36,544 nt of DNA from Pleomorphomonas sp. (GTDB taxonomy: Bacteria; Pseudomonadota; Alphaproteobacteria; Rhizobiales; Pleomorphomonadaceae). Below the pieces are notes generated by a model. That model had not been told where the DNA came from, did no database searches, and saw nothing but the letters and a program-made list of their open reading frames with translations. The stretch spans positions 1 to 36,544 of the forward strand of contig JAUVXG010000026.1 of the NCBI GenBank assembly GCA_030603685.1. The letters run 5' to 3'. Both the position numbers and the translations under genes were made by a program. Positions 8,558-17,080 of this stretch are shown piece by piece; position 1 is the stretch's first letter, and each line of letters starts with the position of its first letter.

Positions 8558-10768
8558 ATGATGCGGCAGTATGAACTCGTCGAAAGGGTGCAACGTTACA
8601 ACCCCAATTGCGACGAGGGTCTGCTCAACCGCGCCTACGTCTATGCGATGCAGAAGCACGGCACGCAGAAGCGCGACTCGGGCGATCCATACTTCTCTCA
8701 TCCCCTCGAGGTCGCGGCCATCCTGACCGATCTCAAGGTGGATGATGCAACCATCGTCATCGCGCTTCTTCACGACACGATCGAGGACACCGACGCGACG
8801 CGACAGGAAATCGACCAACTGTTCGGCGTCGAGATCGGTCAGCTTGTCGAAGGACTTACCAAGCTCCAGAAGCTCGACCTTGTGTCCAAGCGCACGGCAC
8901 AGGCCGAGAACCTCAGGAAATTGCTGCTAGCCATCGCCGAGGACCTGCGCGTCCTGCTGGTCAAGCTCGCCGATCGTCTTCACAACATGCGGACGCTGCA
9001 CTTCGCGCCGGAGGGCAAGCGCGGCCGCATCGCCGAGGAGACGATGGAGATCTATGCGCCGCTCGCCGGCCGCATGGGCATGCAGGACATGCGCGACGAG
9101 CTTGAGGACATCGCCTTCAAGACTCTGCACCCCGACGCCTTCAGCGCCATCCAGGCCCGTCTCGACGAGATGGAGGCCTTGCAGAAGGACCTCATCGCCG
9201 ACATCGAGACGGAGCTTCACGAGAACCTCGAGGCGCGCGGCATCGTCGCGACCGTCAAGGGGCGGCGCAAGCAGCCTTATTCGATCTTTCGAAAGATGAT
9301 CGACAAGCAGCTTGGCTTTGAACAGCTCAGCGATATCTACGGGTTCCGCGTTCTCGTGGACGATGTCGACACCTGCTATCGGGCCCTGGGCGTCGTCCAT
9401 CAGTTGTGGCGGACCGTGCCCGGGCGTTTCAAGGACTATATCTCGACGCCGAAGCCCAACGGCTACAAGTCACTGCATACGACGGTGGTCGGTCCTCACC
9501 GTCAGCGCGTCGAACTGCAGTTCCGTACGCATGACATGCAGCAGGTCAATGAGTACGGCATCGCCGCCCATGCCCTGTACAAGGACAAGATCAGCGAAGG
9601 TGGCCATCTGCCGCAACTTGCCGACGACACGGCGGCCTATGCCTGGCTACGCCAGACCGTGGAGGCACTGTCGGAAGGCGCGAGCCCCGAAGAGTTCCTG
9701 GAGAACACCAAGCTGGAGCTGTTCCAGGACCAGGTGTTCTGTTTCACGCCGAAGGGGCTGCTGATCGCCTTGCCGAGGGGCGCCACCCCGATCGACTTCG
9801 CCTATGCGGTTCACACCAACATCGGCAACACTTGCGTCGGCTGCAAGATCAACGGCCGCATCACGCCGTTGGTCACCGAACTGAAGAACGGCGACGAGGT
9901 GGAGATCATCCGTTCCAAGGCGCAGGTGCCTCCGCCGACCTGGGAAACCATCGCCATTACCGGCAAGGCGCGAGCCGCCATTCGTCGGGCGACGCGCGAG
10001 GCGACGCGCAAGCAGTTTGCCGCGCTTGGGCGGCAGGTGCTGGAAAGCGTCTTCTCCCGTGAGGGACGTGAGCTCACAGACGCCTTGCTTGAGCAGGCTC
10101 TGCCTCGGCTTTCGCAGCCCACGGTGCCGGACTTGCTCGCCGCCGTCGGTCGTGCCGAAGTACCGTCGACCGATGTGCTCAAGGCATGCTTCCCCGACTA
10201 TCGCGAGGAGCGGGCGGCGCGGCAGACCGCGACGCAGCGGCAGGAGGGGGGGTGGTTCTCCTTCGCCGCCCAGGCCGGCGTCAAGTTTCACGGCGATTCC
10301 GATTCGATCCGTGCCCATGGCCTGCCTATCCGCACCGTGGCCGCCGACTTGCCGGTGCGGTTCGCCCCCAACGGCGGCGCCGTGCCCGGCGATCGTATCG
10401 TCGGTATTGTCGAGCCGGATGTCGGGATCACCATCTATCCGATCCAGTCCCCAGCGCTTGTGGCTTTCGAAGACAAGCCCGACCTCTGGCTGGACGTGCG
10501 CTGGGATATCGACAGCGAAGACCCGATCCGATTTCCGGCGCGTATCTCCATCCAGTCGTTCAACGAGCCAGGTTCTCTGGCCCGCATCGCCAAGGCGATC
10601 TCCGACAGCGACGGCAACATCGACAACATCGGCATGGCGCGCCGCACTCCCGACTTTCACGAGATCGTCGTTGATCTCGAGGTGTGGGATATCAAGCACC
10701 TGACCCAGATTCTCAATGAACTGCGCGTCCTGAACAACGTCAGCAAGGTCGATCGCGTCAACGGATAG
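8558..10768 (+). CDS. rsh: Bifunctional (p)ppGpp synthetase/hydrolase (Rsh)
   Basis: This is the stringent-response enzyme that makes and degrades (p)ppGpp. The 736-residue protein has the full long-RSH layout. An HD hydrolase domain has FSHPLEVAAIL and HDTIEDTD (about residues 47-75). A synthetase domain has GRFKDYISTPKPNGYKSLHT (about 288-307). A TGS domain spans about 400-450 and a C-terminal ACT domain about 665-736. RFKD in the synthetase is the RXKD form that marks bifunctional enzymes; monofunctional RelA has an acidic version. The intact HDxxED motif also predicts active hydrolase. An AGGAG site lies 12 bases before the ATG; the second ATG at 8561 is equally possible. It is followed after three bases by acpS, so the two are probably cotranscribed. 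Confidence 0.96.
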   Translation: MMRQYELVERVQRYNPNCDEGLLNRAYVYAMQKHGTQKRDSGDPYFSHPLEVAAILTDLKVDDATIVIALLHDTIEDTDATRQEIDQLFGVEIGQLVEGLTKLQKLDLVSKRTAQAENLRKLLLAIAEDLRVLLVKLADRLHNMRTLHFAPEGKRGRIAEETMEIYAPLAGRMGMQDMRDELEDIAFKTLHPDAFSAIQARLDEMEALQKDLIADIETELHENLEARGIVATVKGRRKQPYSIFRKMIDKQLGFEQLSDIYGFRVLVDDVDTCYRALGVVHQLWRTVPGRFKDYISTPKPNGYKSLHTTVVGPHRQRVELQFRTHDMQQVNEYGIAAHALYKDKISEGGHLPQLADDTAAYAWLRQTVEALSEGASPEEFLENTKLELFQDQVFCFTPKGLLIALPRGATPIDFAYAVHTNIGNTCVGCKINGRITPLVTELKNGDEVEIIRSKAQVPPPTWETIAITGKARAAIRRATREATRKQFAALGRQVLESVFSREGRELTDALLEQALPRLSQPTVPDLLAAVGRAEVPSTDVLKACFPDYREERAARQTATQRQEGGWFSFAAQAGVKFHGDSDSIRAHGLPIRTVAADLPVRFAPNGGAVPGDRIVGIVEPDVGITIYPIQSPALVAFEDKPDLWLDVRWDIDSEDPIRFPARISIQSFNEPGSLARIAKAISDSDGNIDNIGMARRTPDFHEIVVDLEVWDIKHLTQILNELRVLNNVSKVDRVNG

Positions 10769-10771
10769 CCC

Positions 10772-11194
10772 ATGATCATCGGTATCGGTTCGGACCTCAT
10801 CGACATTCGTCGCGTCGAGAAGACGCTGGAACGCTTCGGCGACCGTTTCGTGCGGCGAGTCTTTACCGATGTCGAGCGGGAGCGATCGGATCGCCGGGCA
10901 AATCGAGCTGCTTCATATGCCAAGCGCTTCGCCGCGAAGGAGGCCTGTTCCAAGGCCCTGGGCACCGGTATTCGCATGGGCGTCAACTGGCGCGAGATGG
11001 GAGTCGTCAATCTCCCCACCGGCCAGCCTACCATGCACCTCGTGGGCTCGGCGGCGACGCGGCTGGCGGCGCTGACTCCGACGGGACTCATCCCACGCAT
11101 CGACGTGACCATCACCGACGACTATCCCCTGGCGCAGGCCTTTGTGGTGATTTCGGCCTGGCCATCCGATTGGCCGACCGGCAGCAGTGCGTGA
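10772..11194 (+). CDS. acpS: Holo-[acyl-carrier-protein] synthase
   Basis: AcpS transfers 4'-phosphopantetheine from CoA to the acyl carrier protein. The 140-residue product begins [26 protein letters not shown] and contains the magnesium-binding aspartate in GSDL. It also has [18 protein letters not shown], the conserved F-(A)-KEA motif. Length is normal. It starts three bases after the rsh stop codon. The gene pyrE, which I recall between rsh and acpS in related rhizobia, is not present here. Confidence 0.94.
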   Translation: MIIGIGSDLIDIRRVEKTLERFGDRFVRRVFTDVERERSDRRANRAASYAKRFAAKEACSKALGTGIRMGVNWREMGVVNLPTGQPTMHLVGSAATRLAALTPTGLIPRIDVTITDDYPLAQAFVVISAWPSDWPTGSSA

Positions 11195-11342
11195 GACGCC
11201 ACAATTCGGCTTGCTTTTCGGCTTTTCGTTGCGTCGCCGGTGCCGCTCCGATAAAAGGCGCCGAGATCCGGGCCGCCGCGGGTCGGCTGCTTCGGCGCCG
11301 ACGCGGGGAGCCGGGCCGAGACATCGATTGAAGGGCAGCCAT

Positions 11343-12098
11343 ATGTCGGCGACCAAACAGCGCGCGGAATCCAAGGACGGTTTTTGGGAGACGGTCAAGG
11401 TGATCGTCGAAGCACTGCTTCTCGCACTCGTGGTGCGCACCTTCCTGTTTCAGCCCTTTTCGATTCCGTCGGGCTCGATGATGCACACGCTGCTCATCGG
11501 CGACTATCTGTTCGTCTCGAAATACTCCTACGGCTACAGCAAGTACTCGTTCCCGTTCGGCCTCGCTCCGTTCGAGGGACGCATCTGGGCGAGTGCCCCC
11601 AAGGCTGGCGACATCGTGGTGTTCAAGCTGCCGGCCGACCATTCGACCGACTACATCAAGCGCGTCATCGGCCTGCCGGGCGACAAGATCCAGATGAAGG
11701 GCGGCGTTCTCCACATCAACGGGCAGCCCGTGAAGCGGGAGAACACCGGCGAGTTCATGGAGAAGGGGCCGTTCGGCAACGATATCAAGGCGCAGATCTG
11801 GCGCGAGACCCTGCCCAATGGCGTCTCCTACGACACGCTCGACATGGGCACCACCGCCGGTGACGACACGCGCGAGTTCGAAGTGCCTCCGGGCCATTAC
11901 TTCATGATGGGCGACAATCGCGACAACTCCGCCGACAGCCGCATCGACGGATCCGGCGTCGGTTATGTGCCGTTCGACCATCTGGTCGGCAAGGCGCAGG
12001 TCATCTTCTTCTCCATCGACCAGAGCGCCAAGCCCTGGATGGTCTGGACATGGCCCTGGACGGTGCGGGTCGATCGCATGCTTTCCGTGCTGAACTGA
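11343..12098 (+). CDS. lepB: Signal peptidase I
   Basis: This membrane protease removes signal peptides from exported proteins. The 251-residue form has one N-terminal membrane span (about residues 18-36). The nucleophile is S45 in PSGSMMHTL and the general base is K106 in YIKRVIGLPGD. Box E, GDNRDNSADSR, is near residue 190. The frame stays open upstream to 11187, but that part is Arg-rich and has no family resemblance. The ATG at 11343 with AAGGGCAG before it gives the usual start. It is 148 bases after acpS and four before rnc. Confidence 0.95.
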   Translation: MSATKQRAESKDGFWETVKVIVEALLLALVVRTFLFQPFSIPSGSMMHTLLIGDYLFVSKYSYGYSKYSFPFGLAPFEGRIWASAPKAGDIVVFKLPADHSTDYIKRVIGLPGDKIQMKGGVLHINGQPVKRENTGEFMEKGPFGNDIKAQIWRETLPNGVSYDTLDMGTTAGDDTREFEVPPGHYFMMGDNRDNSADSRIDGSGVGYVPFDHLVGKAQVIFFSIDQSAKPWMVWTWPWTVRVDRMLSVLN

Positions 12099-12101
12099 TC
12101 T

Positions 12102-12797
12102 ATGAACAATCATCAGGCACAAGTCCTGGAGGCGCTCGAAGGGCGCCTCCAGTATCGTTTCAAGGACCGCACCGGCCTCGTGCGTGCGCTGACCCACCGC
12201 AGCGCCGTGCCCGGCGATCAGGTTGCCCACGAGAGCTACCAGCGCCACGAGTTCCTTGGCGACCGCGTACTGGCGTTGGTGGTGGCGGAAATGCTGTTTT
12301 CCTCCTATCCGCGCGAAGAGGAGGGTGATCTCGCCCGTCGGCTGAACCAGTTGGTTCGCCGCGAAACGTGCGCCGAGGTGGCTACCGATCTAGATCTTGG
12401 CTCTGTGGTGCGGCTCGGAGCCGGCGAGCGCCAGTCGGGTGGTCGCCGCAAAGAGGCGATCTTGGGCGATGTGGCCGAGGCAGTGATCGCCGCCATCTAC
12501 CTCGACGGCGGTTTCGACGCCGCGAAGGATTTCGTGCTGCGCAACTGGAAGCCTCGCATGGAAAGCCTGAGCGGCCCCTTGCGCGACTCGAAGACGCTCC
12601 TTCAGGAATGGGCGCAGGGACGAGGGCAGGGGCTTCCAAGCTATTCGATCGTCGAGCGTTCCGGTCCTGACCACGCGCCAACGTTTCGCGTCATGGTCAC
12701 CATCGACGGCGAAGCTGCGGGCGAGGGGCAGGGCAAGTCGAAGCGCGATGCCGAACAGGCCGCCGCTGCCGAGGCGCTGGCCAAACGGGCGGGGTGA
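12102..12797 (+). CDS. rnc: Ribonuclease III
   Basis: RNase III cuts double-stranded RNA in rRNA processing and mRNA turnover. The 231-residue protein has an N-terminal endonuclease domain and a C-terminal double-stranded RNA-binding domain (about residues 160-229, ending KSKRDAEQAAAAEALAKRAG). The metal ligands are present: E50 and D54 in HEFLGDRVL, and D123 and E126 in GDVAEAVIAAIYLDGG. The signature reads YQRHEFLGD instead of the E. coli ERLEFLGD. From memory, Gln at the first position is common in alphaproteobacteria; the His is less usual. It starts four bases after lepB, so it is translationally close to it, with era downstream. Confidence 0.95.
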   Translation: MNNHQAQVLEALEGRLQYRFKDRTGLVRALTHRSAVPGDQVAHESYQRHEFLGDRVLALVVAEMLFSSYPREEEGDLARRLNQLVRRETCAEVATDLDLGSVVRLGAGERQSGGRRKEAILGDVAEAVIAAIYLDGGFDAAKDFVLRNWKPRMESLSGPLRDSKTLLQEWAQGRGQGLPSYSIVERSGPDHAPTFRVMVTIDGEAAGEGQGKSKRDAEQAAAAEALAKRAG

Positions 12798-12917
12798 GAC
12801 GGTCGCGGCACCGCAGCCTATGTGTCCGTTTGAGGCCGATCCCCCTTTCCGTCCGCTATTCAGCTGAAAAGGAATGACATAATCTTGGCCAACCTTCCGC
12901 CTCCGGAGAGAGACGCG

Positions 12918-13844
12918 ATGACCGATGAAGCCGCCCCGTCCGTCGACACTCCCACTCGCGCCGGCTTCGTTGCGCTGATCGGCGCGCCCAACGCCGGTAA
13001 ATCGACGCTTCTCAATCGTCTGGTCGGCGCCAAAGTGTCGATCGTCAGCCACAAGGTGCAGACGACACGGGCCATCATGCGAGGCATCGCCATGCATGGT
13101 TCGTCGCAGGTGGTCTTTGTCGATACGCCAGGCATCTTTGCGCCGAAGCGCCGGCTTGATCGCGCCATGGTGGATACCGCCTGGTCGGGGGCGGCCGACG
13201 CCGATGTCGTCTGTCTGCTGGTCGACGCCAAGCGCGGTTTGGCCGAGGAGGTGACGCAGGTCGTCGAGAAGCTCGGCGAGCTCAGGCATCCCAAGGTTCT
13301 GATCCTCAACAAGATCGATACGGTGAAGCGGGAGAGCCTGCTGGCCCTGGCTGCCGATCTCAACGCCCGAGTCGGTTTCGAGGCGACCTTCATGGTGTCG
13401 GCGCTGAACGGTTCGGGCACCGACGATCTGCTCGCCCATCTGGCGTCGCGCGTGCCGGAGGGACCGTGGCTCTATCCCGAAGATCAGCTGTCCGATCTGC
13501 CGATGCGCATGCTGGCCGCCGAGATCACCCGTGAGAAGGTGTTCATGCGTCTCCATGACGAGCTGCCCTATTCCTCGACGGTCGAGACCGATCAGTGGAA
13601 GGATCAGAAGGATGGCTCCGCTCGGATCGAGCAGACTATCTTCGTCGAGCGCGAGAGCCAAAAGAAGATCGTCCTCGGCAAGGGCGGTGAGACCGTCAAG
13701 GCCATCTCGATGGCCGCTCGCAAGGAGCTGACCGAAATCCTGGAGCGCCCGGTCCACCTCTTCATTTATGTCAAGGTGCGCGAGAATTGGGCCGAAGACC
13801 CCGAGCGGTATCGCGAAATGGGGCTTAATTACCCCCGCCACTGA
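12918..13844 (+). CDS. era: GTPase Era
   Basis: Era binds 16S rRNA near its 3' end and is needed for small-subunit maturation. The 308-residue protein has the G1 loop GAPNAGKSTLLN, G3 DTPGIF, G4 NKID and G5 VSALNG. A C-terminal KH domain follows with the GKGGETVKAI loop (about residues 255-270). The frame is open from a TTG at 12885, but the ATG at 12918 has GGAG nine bases before it and matches the usual start. It lies 120 bases after rnc. recO, which I recall as the next gene in related genomes, is not there. Confidence 0.96.
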   Translation: MTDEAAPSVDTPTRAGFVALIGAPNAGKSTLLNRLVGAKVSIVSHKVQTTRAIMRGIAMHGSSQVVFVDTPGIFAPKRRLDRAMVDTAWSGAADADVVCLLVDAKRGLAEEVTQVVEKLGELRHPKVLILNKIDTVKRESLLALAADLNARVGFEATFMVSALNGSGTDDLLAHLASRVPEGPWLYPEDQLSDLPMRMLAAEITREKVFMRLHDELPYSSTVETDQWKDQKDGSARIEQTIFVERESQKKIVLGKGGETVKAISMAARKELTEILERPVHLFIYVKVRENWAEDPERYREMGLNYPRH

Positions 13845-13858
13845 GTGGAAAGCGGGGA

Positions 13859-13885
13859 GGGCGCGTTCTGCGCCCCTCTCAGGTT
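13859..13885 (+). terminator. Weak hairpin after era
   Basis: A six-base GC stem (GGGCGC at 13859-13864 with GCGCCC at 13870-13875) closes a five-base loop, with only a short run of T ten bases on. It may end the rsh-era transcript, but the U-tract is poor. Confidence 0.3.
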
Positions 13886-14044
13886 TTCGACCTGCAACGG
13901 CCGCGGCTCACCCCGCCATGCCTGTCCGCGCTTGTCTCGAAACGCGGAAAACCCTCATATTTGACTGTCCATGCGGACAGGGTGGAGAAGCCGGAGAAGG
14001 CCTCGTTTTGCCAGAGATCGGCCTCACTTGTGTTGCTGGCATAT

Positions 14045-14058
14045 TGACATCGGTGTCA
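14045..14058. promoter_or_regulatory. LacI-type operator, distal copy
   Basis: The 14-base dyad TGACATCGGTGTCA has TGACA/TGTCA arms and the central CG typical of LacI-family operators. It overlaps a TTGACA sequence at 14044-14049 that could be a -35 element. A near-identical copy lies 36 bases downstream. It is probably bound by the adjacent LacI-type regulator. Confidence 0.6.
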
Positions 14059-14080
14059 CAACCTGATTTCCTAATACAAC

Positions 14081-14094
14081 TGACAGCGATGTCA
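14081..14094. promoter_or_regulatory. LacI-type operator, proximal copy
   Basis: The dyad TGACAGCGATGTCA shares the same arms and central CG as the copy at 14045-14058. It ends 22 bases before the preferred start codon of the LacI-family gene, so binding here would block its transcription. Confidence 0.6.
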
Positions 14095-14116
14095 TATGGG
14101 CGCAAGGGAGGGGGCT

Positions 14117-15139
14117 TTGGTTACGCTCAAGGATGTTGCCCGGGAGGCCGGCGTTTCCCCGAAGACCGTGTCACGTGTCGTGAACGACGACCCGGCGGTC
14201 AATGTGAAGACTCGCGAGGCCGTTTCCGAGATCATCCAGCGGATGCATTACGTTCCGGACCATGCGGCGCGTATGATGCGGATGTCCCACTCTTCGGTCG
14301 TTGGCGTCATGACGGACGCGGTGGCGACCACCCCATACTCGGTCGATATCATCCGCGGCGCCCAATCGGGGCTGAGGGAACAGGCGCGGACCATGCTGAT
14401 CGCCAATACAGATGGCGATCCCAAGCAGGAACATGAGTACTGGCAGGTTTTCAGGGCCCACAAGGTGGCCGGCGCCGTCTATGCCACCACCTATCACCGG
14501 CCCGTCGACCTTGGCGCTCCCGATTTCGAGCGGGGTATCGTGCTCGCCAACTGCTACTCGGCGAGGCGTAGCCACTGCTCGGTCGTCCCTGACGATGAGG
14601 GTGGTGGCTACACGCAGGCGCGCCACCTGATCGAGCTTGGCCATCGGCGCATTGGCATTGTCTCGCTCAGCCCGGTTTTGCGTGCCACGGTGCTGAGGGG
14701 AGCTGGCTATCGCACCGCGTTCGCCGAGAGCGGACTATTCTACGATCCATCCCTGGAAGTTCCGGGCTTCGTCACTCGGCCCGACGGGGGAGAAGATCTC
14801 GTCGCCTATGATGCGGCGCTTGGCTTGCTGCGACGCGCCGAAAGGCCCACCGCCATCATCTGCGGAAACGATCAGATCGCCGTGCAGGTTTATGCCGCAG
14901 CCGCATCGCTCGGGCTGTCCGTACCCGAAGATCTGTCGGTCATGGGGTTTGATGACATGACGATCATCACCCACACGCTGAAACCCATGCTGACATCCGT
15001 CGCGTTGCCCTACTTCGAGATCGGGCGGATCGCCGTGGACCTGCTCGCCCGGATCAATGGAGAGTCAGAGGGGCCGGTTCCTCCGCAGGTGTTGGTGCCC
15101 TGTCCTCTGATCGAGCGGCATTCCTGCCGGCAAGTCTAG
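14117..15139 (+). CDS. LacI-family transcriptional regulator
   Basis: The 340-residue protein has an N-terminal LacI helix-turn-helix (MVTLKDVAREAGVSPKTVSR). Hinge-helix residues VPDHAARMM follow, then a periplasmic-binding-protein-like sugar domain (about residues 60-335, with SVMGFDDM near 280). It is predicted to be a repressor that answers to a sugar or sugar derivative. I chose the TTG at 14117 because AGGGAGGGGG lies just before it and the protein then begins as is typical. An ATG at 14096 adds seven residues but has no ribosome site and abuts an operator. Two operators in the leader suggest autoregulation. No sugar transporter or catabolic gene lies beside it, so its other targets are outside the window or absent. 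Confidence 0.88.
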   Translation: MVTLKDVAREAGVSPKTVSRVVNDDPAVNVKTREAVSEIIQRMHYVPDHAARMMRMSHSSVVGVMTDAVATTPYSVDIIRGAQSGLREQARTMLIANTDGDPKQEHEYWQVFRAHKVAGAVYATTYHRPVDLGAPDFERGIVLANCYSARRSHCSVVPDDEGGGYTQARHLIELGHRRIGIVSLSPVLRATVLRGAGYRTAFAESGLFYDPSLEVPGFVTRPDGGEDLVAYDAALGLLRRAERPTAIICGNDQIAVQVYAAAASLGLSVPEDLSVMGFDDMTIITHTLKPMLTSVALPYFEIGRIAVDLLARINGESEGPVPPQVLVPCPLIERHSCRQV

Positions 15140-15158
15140 CGATCGGTATGCGCTCTGC

Positions 15159-15545
15159 TCAATCAACTGGACGGTTGGCCTGGCGCGCGGCGTCGACAAT
15201 GCTCTCGTGGAAGATGGACTGGGCCCTGGTAAAGGCCGCTCGCACCTCCTCCGTTGCCTGCGCCAGCGCCTCTGGGTCGGGTGGATTTGCAGCCGCAAGG
15301 TCGAACATGTGTTCGCGCGCCGTGCGCAGGTCGGCAACCGCCGACCTCAGCTCACCGGCGTGATCCAGGATCTCCCTGCGCACCAGACGTCCGAAGTCCG
15401 GCTCGAACCGCCGCGTGGACAGTTCGGCAAATGCGGCTCGCCCCAGGCGATCCCCGGCGAAGTGGCTGACGGCATAGACATTGCCGAGCAGCGACAAGCC
15501 AAGCAGTCCGCTGAAAAGCAGAAGAAGGCGTCGCGGGGCGATCAT
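15159..15545 (-). CDS. CpxP/CnrX-like periplasmic metal-sensor protein
   Basis: The 128-residue product has an N-terminal hydrophobic anchor or signal (about residues 5-25, RRLLLLFSGLLGLSLLGNVY). A helical domain with LVRREILDHAGELRSAVADL, LRTAREHMFDL and a C-terminal AQSIFHESIVDAA follows. This pattern resembles the heavy-metal resistance/CpxP-like family, to which the nickel-cobalt sensor CnrX belongs. Histidines occur in DHAGE, REHMF and FHESI and could be metal ligands, but I cannot assign them. Its ATG overlaps the stop of the upstream gene by four bases (ATGA), so the two are translationally coupled. It is the last gene of a four-gene operon with an ECF sigma factor. Confidence 0.7.
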   Translation of the reverse strand: MIAPRRLLLLFSGLLGLSLLGNVYAVSHFAGDRLGRAAFAELSTRRFEPDFGRLVRREILDHAGELRSAVADLRTAREHMFDLAAANPPDPEALAQATEEVRAAFTRAQSIFHESIVDAARQANRPVD

Positions 15546-15949
15546 GGCAGGTTTTCCAGACTATAGGCGTCGCCGGCGATGACGGCGACCAGATCCAGGT
15601 CTTCGGCGAGCCCGAAGCCACCGTCGTAGCCGGTCTTGAAGCCTATGGAAGCCGCAAGCGCTACGACCAATGCGCCTGCCGGGATCGCTTGCCTCCAGTA
15701 ACCTCTCGCGACGACAGACTTGTCGGGTTTCTGGGCTGCCGCCATGATCCGCCCGACCAATGCTGTGTCGAGAGGGGCCTCAGTTGCTTGGTGAACGGCC
15801 CGGTCTACCGCCAGGGCCTCCGCCAGCAAGTCGCGGCTTTTGGCGTCAACAGCGAGCAGGCGCGCGGCGGCTTCGGCTTCCGTCGCCGGCCATCGATCAA
15901 GATCGCCCCCCTGAATCATCAGTTTGTTTTCGAACTCAGTCCGATCCAT
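15542..15949 (-). CDS. Putative membrane anti-sigma factor
   Basis: The 135-residue protein has a cytoplasmic N-terminal half (MDRTEFENKLMIQGGDLDRWP and a helical AAARLLAVD region). One membrane span lies at about residues 87-104 and a short periplasmic tail follows. Its place between an ECF sigma gene and a metal-sensor gene, overlapping both, and its topology suggest an anti-sigma factor. The zinc motif H-x3-C-x2-C of ZAS anti-sigma factors is absent. The function is inferred from context; I did not recognise a named family from sequence alone. Confidence 0.6.
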   Translation of the reverse strand: MDRTEFENKLMIQGGDLDRWPATEAEAAARLLAVDAKSRDLLAEALAVDRAVHQATEAPLDTALVGRIMAAAQKPDKSVVARGYWRQAIPAGALVVALAASIGFKTGYDGGFGLAEDLDLVAVIAGDAYSLENLP

Positions 15950-16490
15950 CGGCTGGCTCCCTCATCGCGGCCCGAACGCCTTTCCGGGCGCGGGCAATCA
16001 GTTGTTCTGCCGCGGAACGCGTTGTCCCGAGGAGTGCGGCTATTTCCTCAGCCGTGCGATCACCGACCGTGGCCAGCATCAGTGCCATTCTTTGTCGCGG
16101 GGGCAGGGATGCGATGACGCCCTGCACGCTCCTCAGCGTTTCGACGCCGGTGAGAGCGCGGTCCGCCGAGATATCGTCCGTCGGTACGTCCTCAGCCTCG
16201 TCGATCGGGCTCCATGGCCATCGAAAGCGCTGACGGCGGATGTCGATGCAACGATTGACGAGTATCCGATAGAGCCAGGTGGAGAGAGCTGCCCTGGACG
16301 AATCGTAGCGGCCTGCATGGCGCCAAAGTGCGATCAGAGAGTTCTGTACGGCGTCGTCAGCCTCGCCTGCATCCAGAAACTGACCGGCGATCGCTCTGAG
16401 CTTCGGGCCATGGCGATCGACGAGCCGGCGGAATGCCCGCTCGTCTCCGGCCGCCACGGCCCGCATCAGGTCCTCGTCCGATTGTTCCAC
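15936..16490 (-). CDS. ECF-type RNA polymerase sigma factor
   Basis: This directs RNA polymerase to a small stress or metal regulon. The protein has region 2 (DERAFRRLVDRHGPKLRAIA, then EADDAVQNSLIALWRHAGRYD and STWLYRILVNRCIDIRRQ). Region 4 (LPPRQRMALMLATVGDRTAEEIAALLGTTRSAAEQLIARARKGV) follows. I prefer GTG at 16490 (184 residues), which has a GGGGA before it. A TTG at 16502 is the other choice and lacks a ribosome site. The stop overlaps the next gene by 14 bases. The upstream EF-hand gene ends within 30 bases, so all four genes look cotranscribed. The exact ECF group cannot be set by eye. Confidence 0.88.
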   Translation of the reverse strand: MEQSDEDLMRAVAAGDERAFRRLVDRHGPKLRAIAGQFLDAGEADDAVQNSLIALWRHAGRYDSSRAALSTWLYRILVNRCIDIRRQRFRWPWSPIDEAEDVPTDDISADRALTGVETLRSVQGVIASLPPRQRMALMLATVGDRTAEEIAALLGTTRSAAEQLIARARKGVRAAMREPADGSD

Positions 16491-16515
16491 GACGTTCCCC
16501 AAATGCCAGAACGCA

Positions 16516-16956
16516 TCAACGCATGGCGCGGGCTGCCTCGATTCCGGTCAGAAACTCGGCTTTCGAGATCTTGCCATCGCCATCCTTGTCGAGCCGGGCT
16601 GCTAAACCACCTTTTGAATCGACGAACTCCTCATGGGTCAGCTTACCGTCGCCATCTACATCAAGGGCCTCAAAGCGGATCGCCATCGCGCCCTCCAGCG
16701 CTTCGGCCTTTCGGAACATCCGGTTGCTCGCTTCGGCCTGCTCGGCCGGCGTCACGACGCCATCTCCGTTGACATCGAGCCGCTGGAACCGCTGGGCGCG
16801 CGCCTGCCGCAGCTCTGCCGCATCCAGCTGACCGTCGCCGTTGGCGTCCAGGCGCGTGAACGCGACGTCGGCGAGGCGATCACCGGCCATGACGGCAGGT
16901 GCGGACAGGGCCACAAGGGTGCCTGCGATGAAAAAGCTGGTCAATGTTCGCATCAT
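16516..16956 (-). CDS. Secreted four-EF-hand calcium-binding protein
   Basis: The 146-residue product has a signal peptide (residues 1-24, ending AVMA). Four canonical EF-hand loops start at D37 (DANGDGQLDAAE), D61 (DVNGDGVVTPAE), D99 (DVDGDGKLTHEE) and D123 (DKDGDGKISKAE). All four keep the acidic ligands at positions 1, 3, 5 and 12 (N at 3 in two of them), so calcium binding is likely, in the periplasm or outside. CTCC at 16962-16965 gives a GGAG ribosome site five bases from the ATG. It is the first gene of the ECF operon and faces away from the SH3 gene. Whether it is an input or output of the sigma system is unknown. Confidence 0.85.
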   Translation of the reverse strand: MMRTLTSFFIAGTLVALSAPAVMAGDRLADVAFTRLDANGDGQLDAAELRQARAQRFQRLDVNGDGVVTPAEQAEASNRMFRKAEALEGAMAIRFEALDVDGDGKLTHEEFVDSKGGLAARLDKDGDGKISKAEFLTGIEAARAMR

Positions 16957-16979
16957 GAATGCTCCGTCTGGTTGGAACC

Positions 16980-16992
16980 GGTCCTGTTACGT
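16980..16992 (-). promoter_or_regulatory. ACGTAACAGSACC element, EF-hand side
   Basis: Read on the minus strand this is ACGTAACAGGACC. It matches 12 of 13 bases of the plus-strand copy at 17081-17093. It lies 23 bases before the EF-hand start, which is close for a -35 box. A regulator site or a hairpin arm is as likely as an ECF promoter. Confidence 0.4.
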
Positions 16993-17080
16993 CGGGAAGA
17001 AGCTGCGGCTGACGCTCGATCCGATGGAAAAACGCACCGCGAGAAAATGCTCCGTCGGCGTCAGTCCCCGTGGGCGGGCA

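Noticed and set aside
7826-8818. Minus-strand open frame across rpoZ and the rsh start
   Set aside because: It spans the rpoZ terminator and two certain plus-strand genes.
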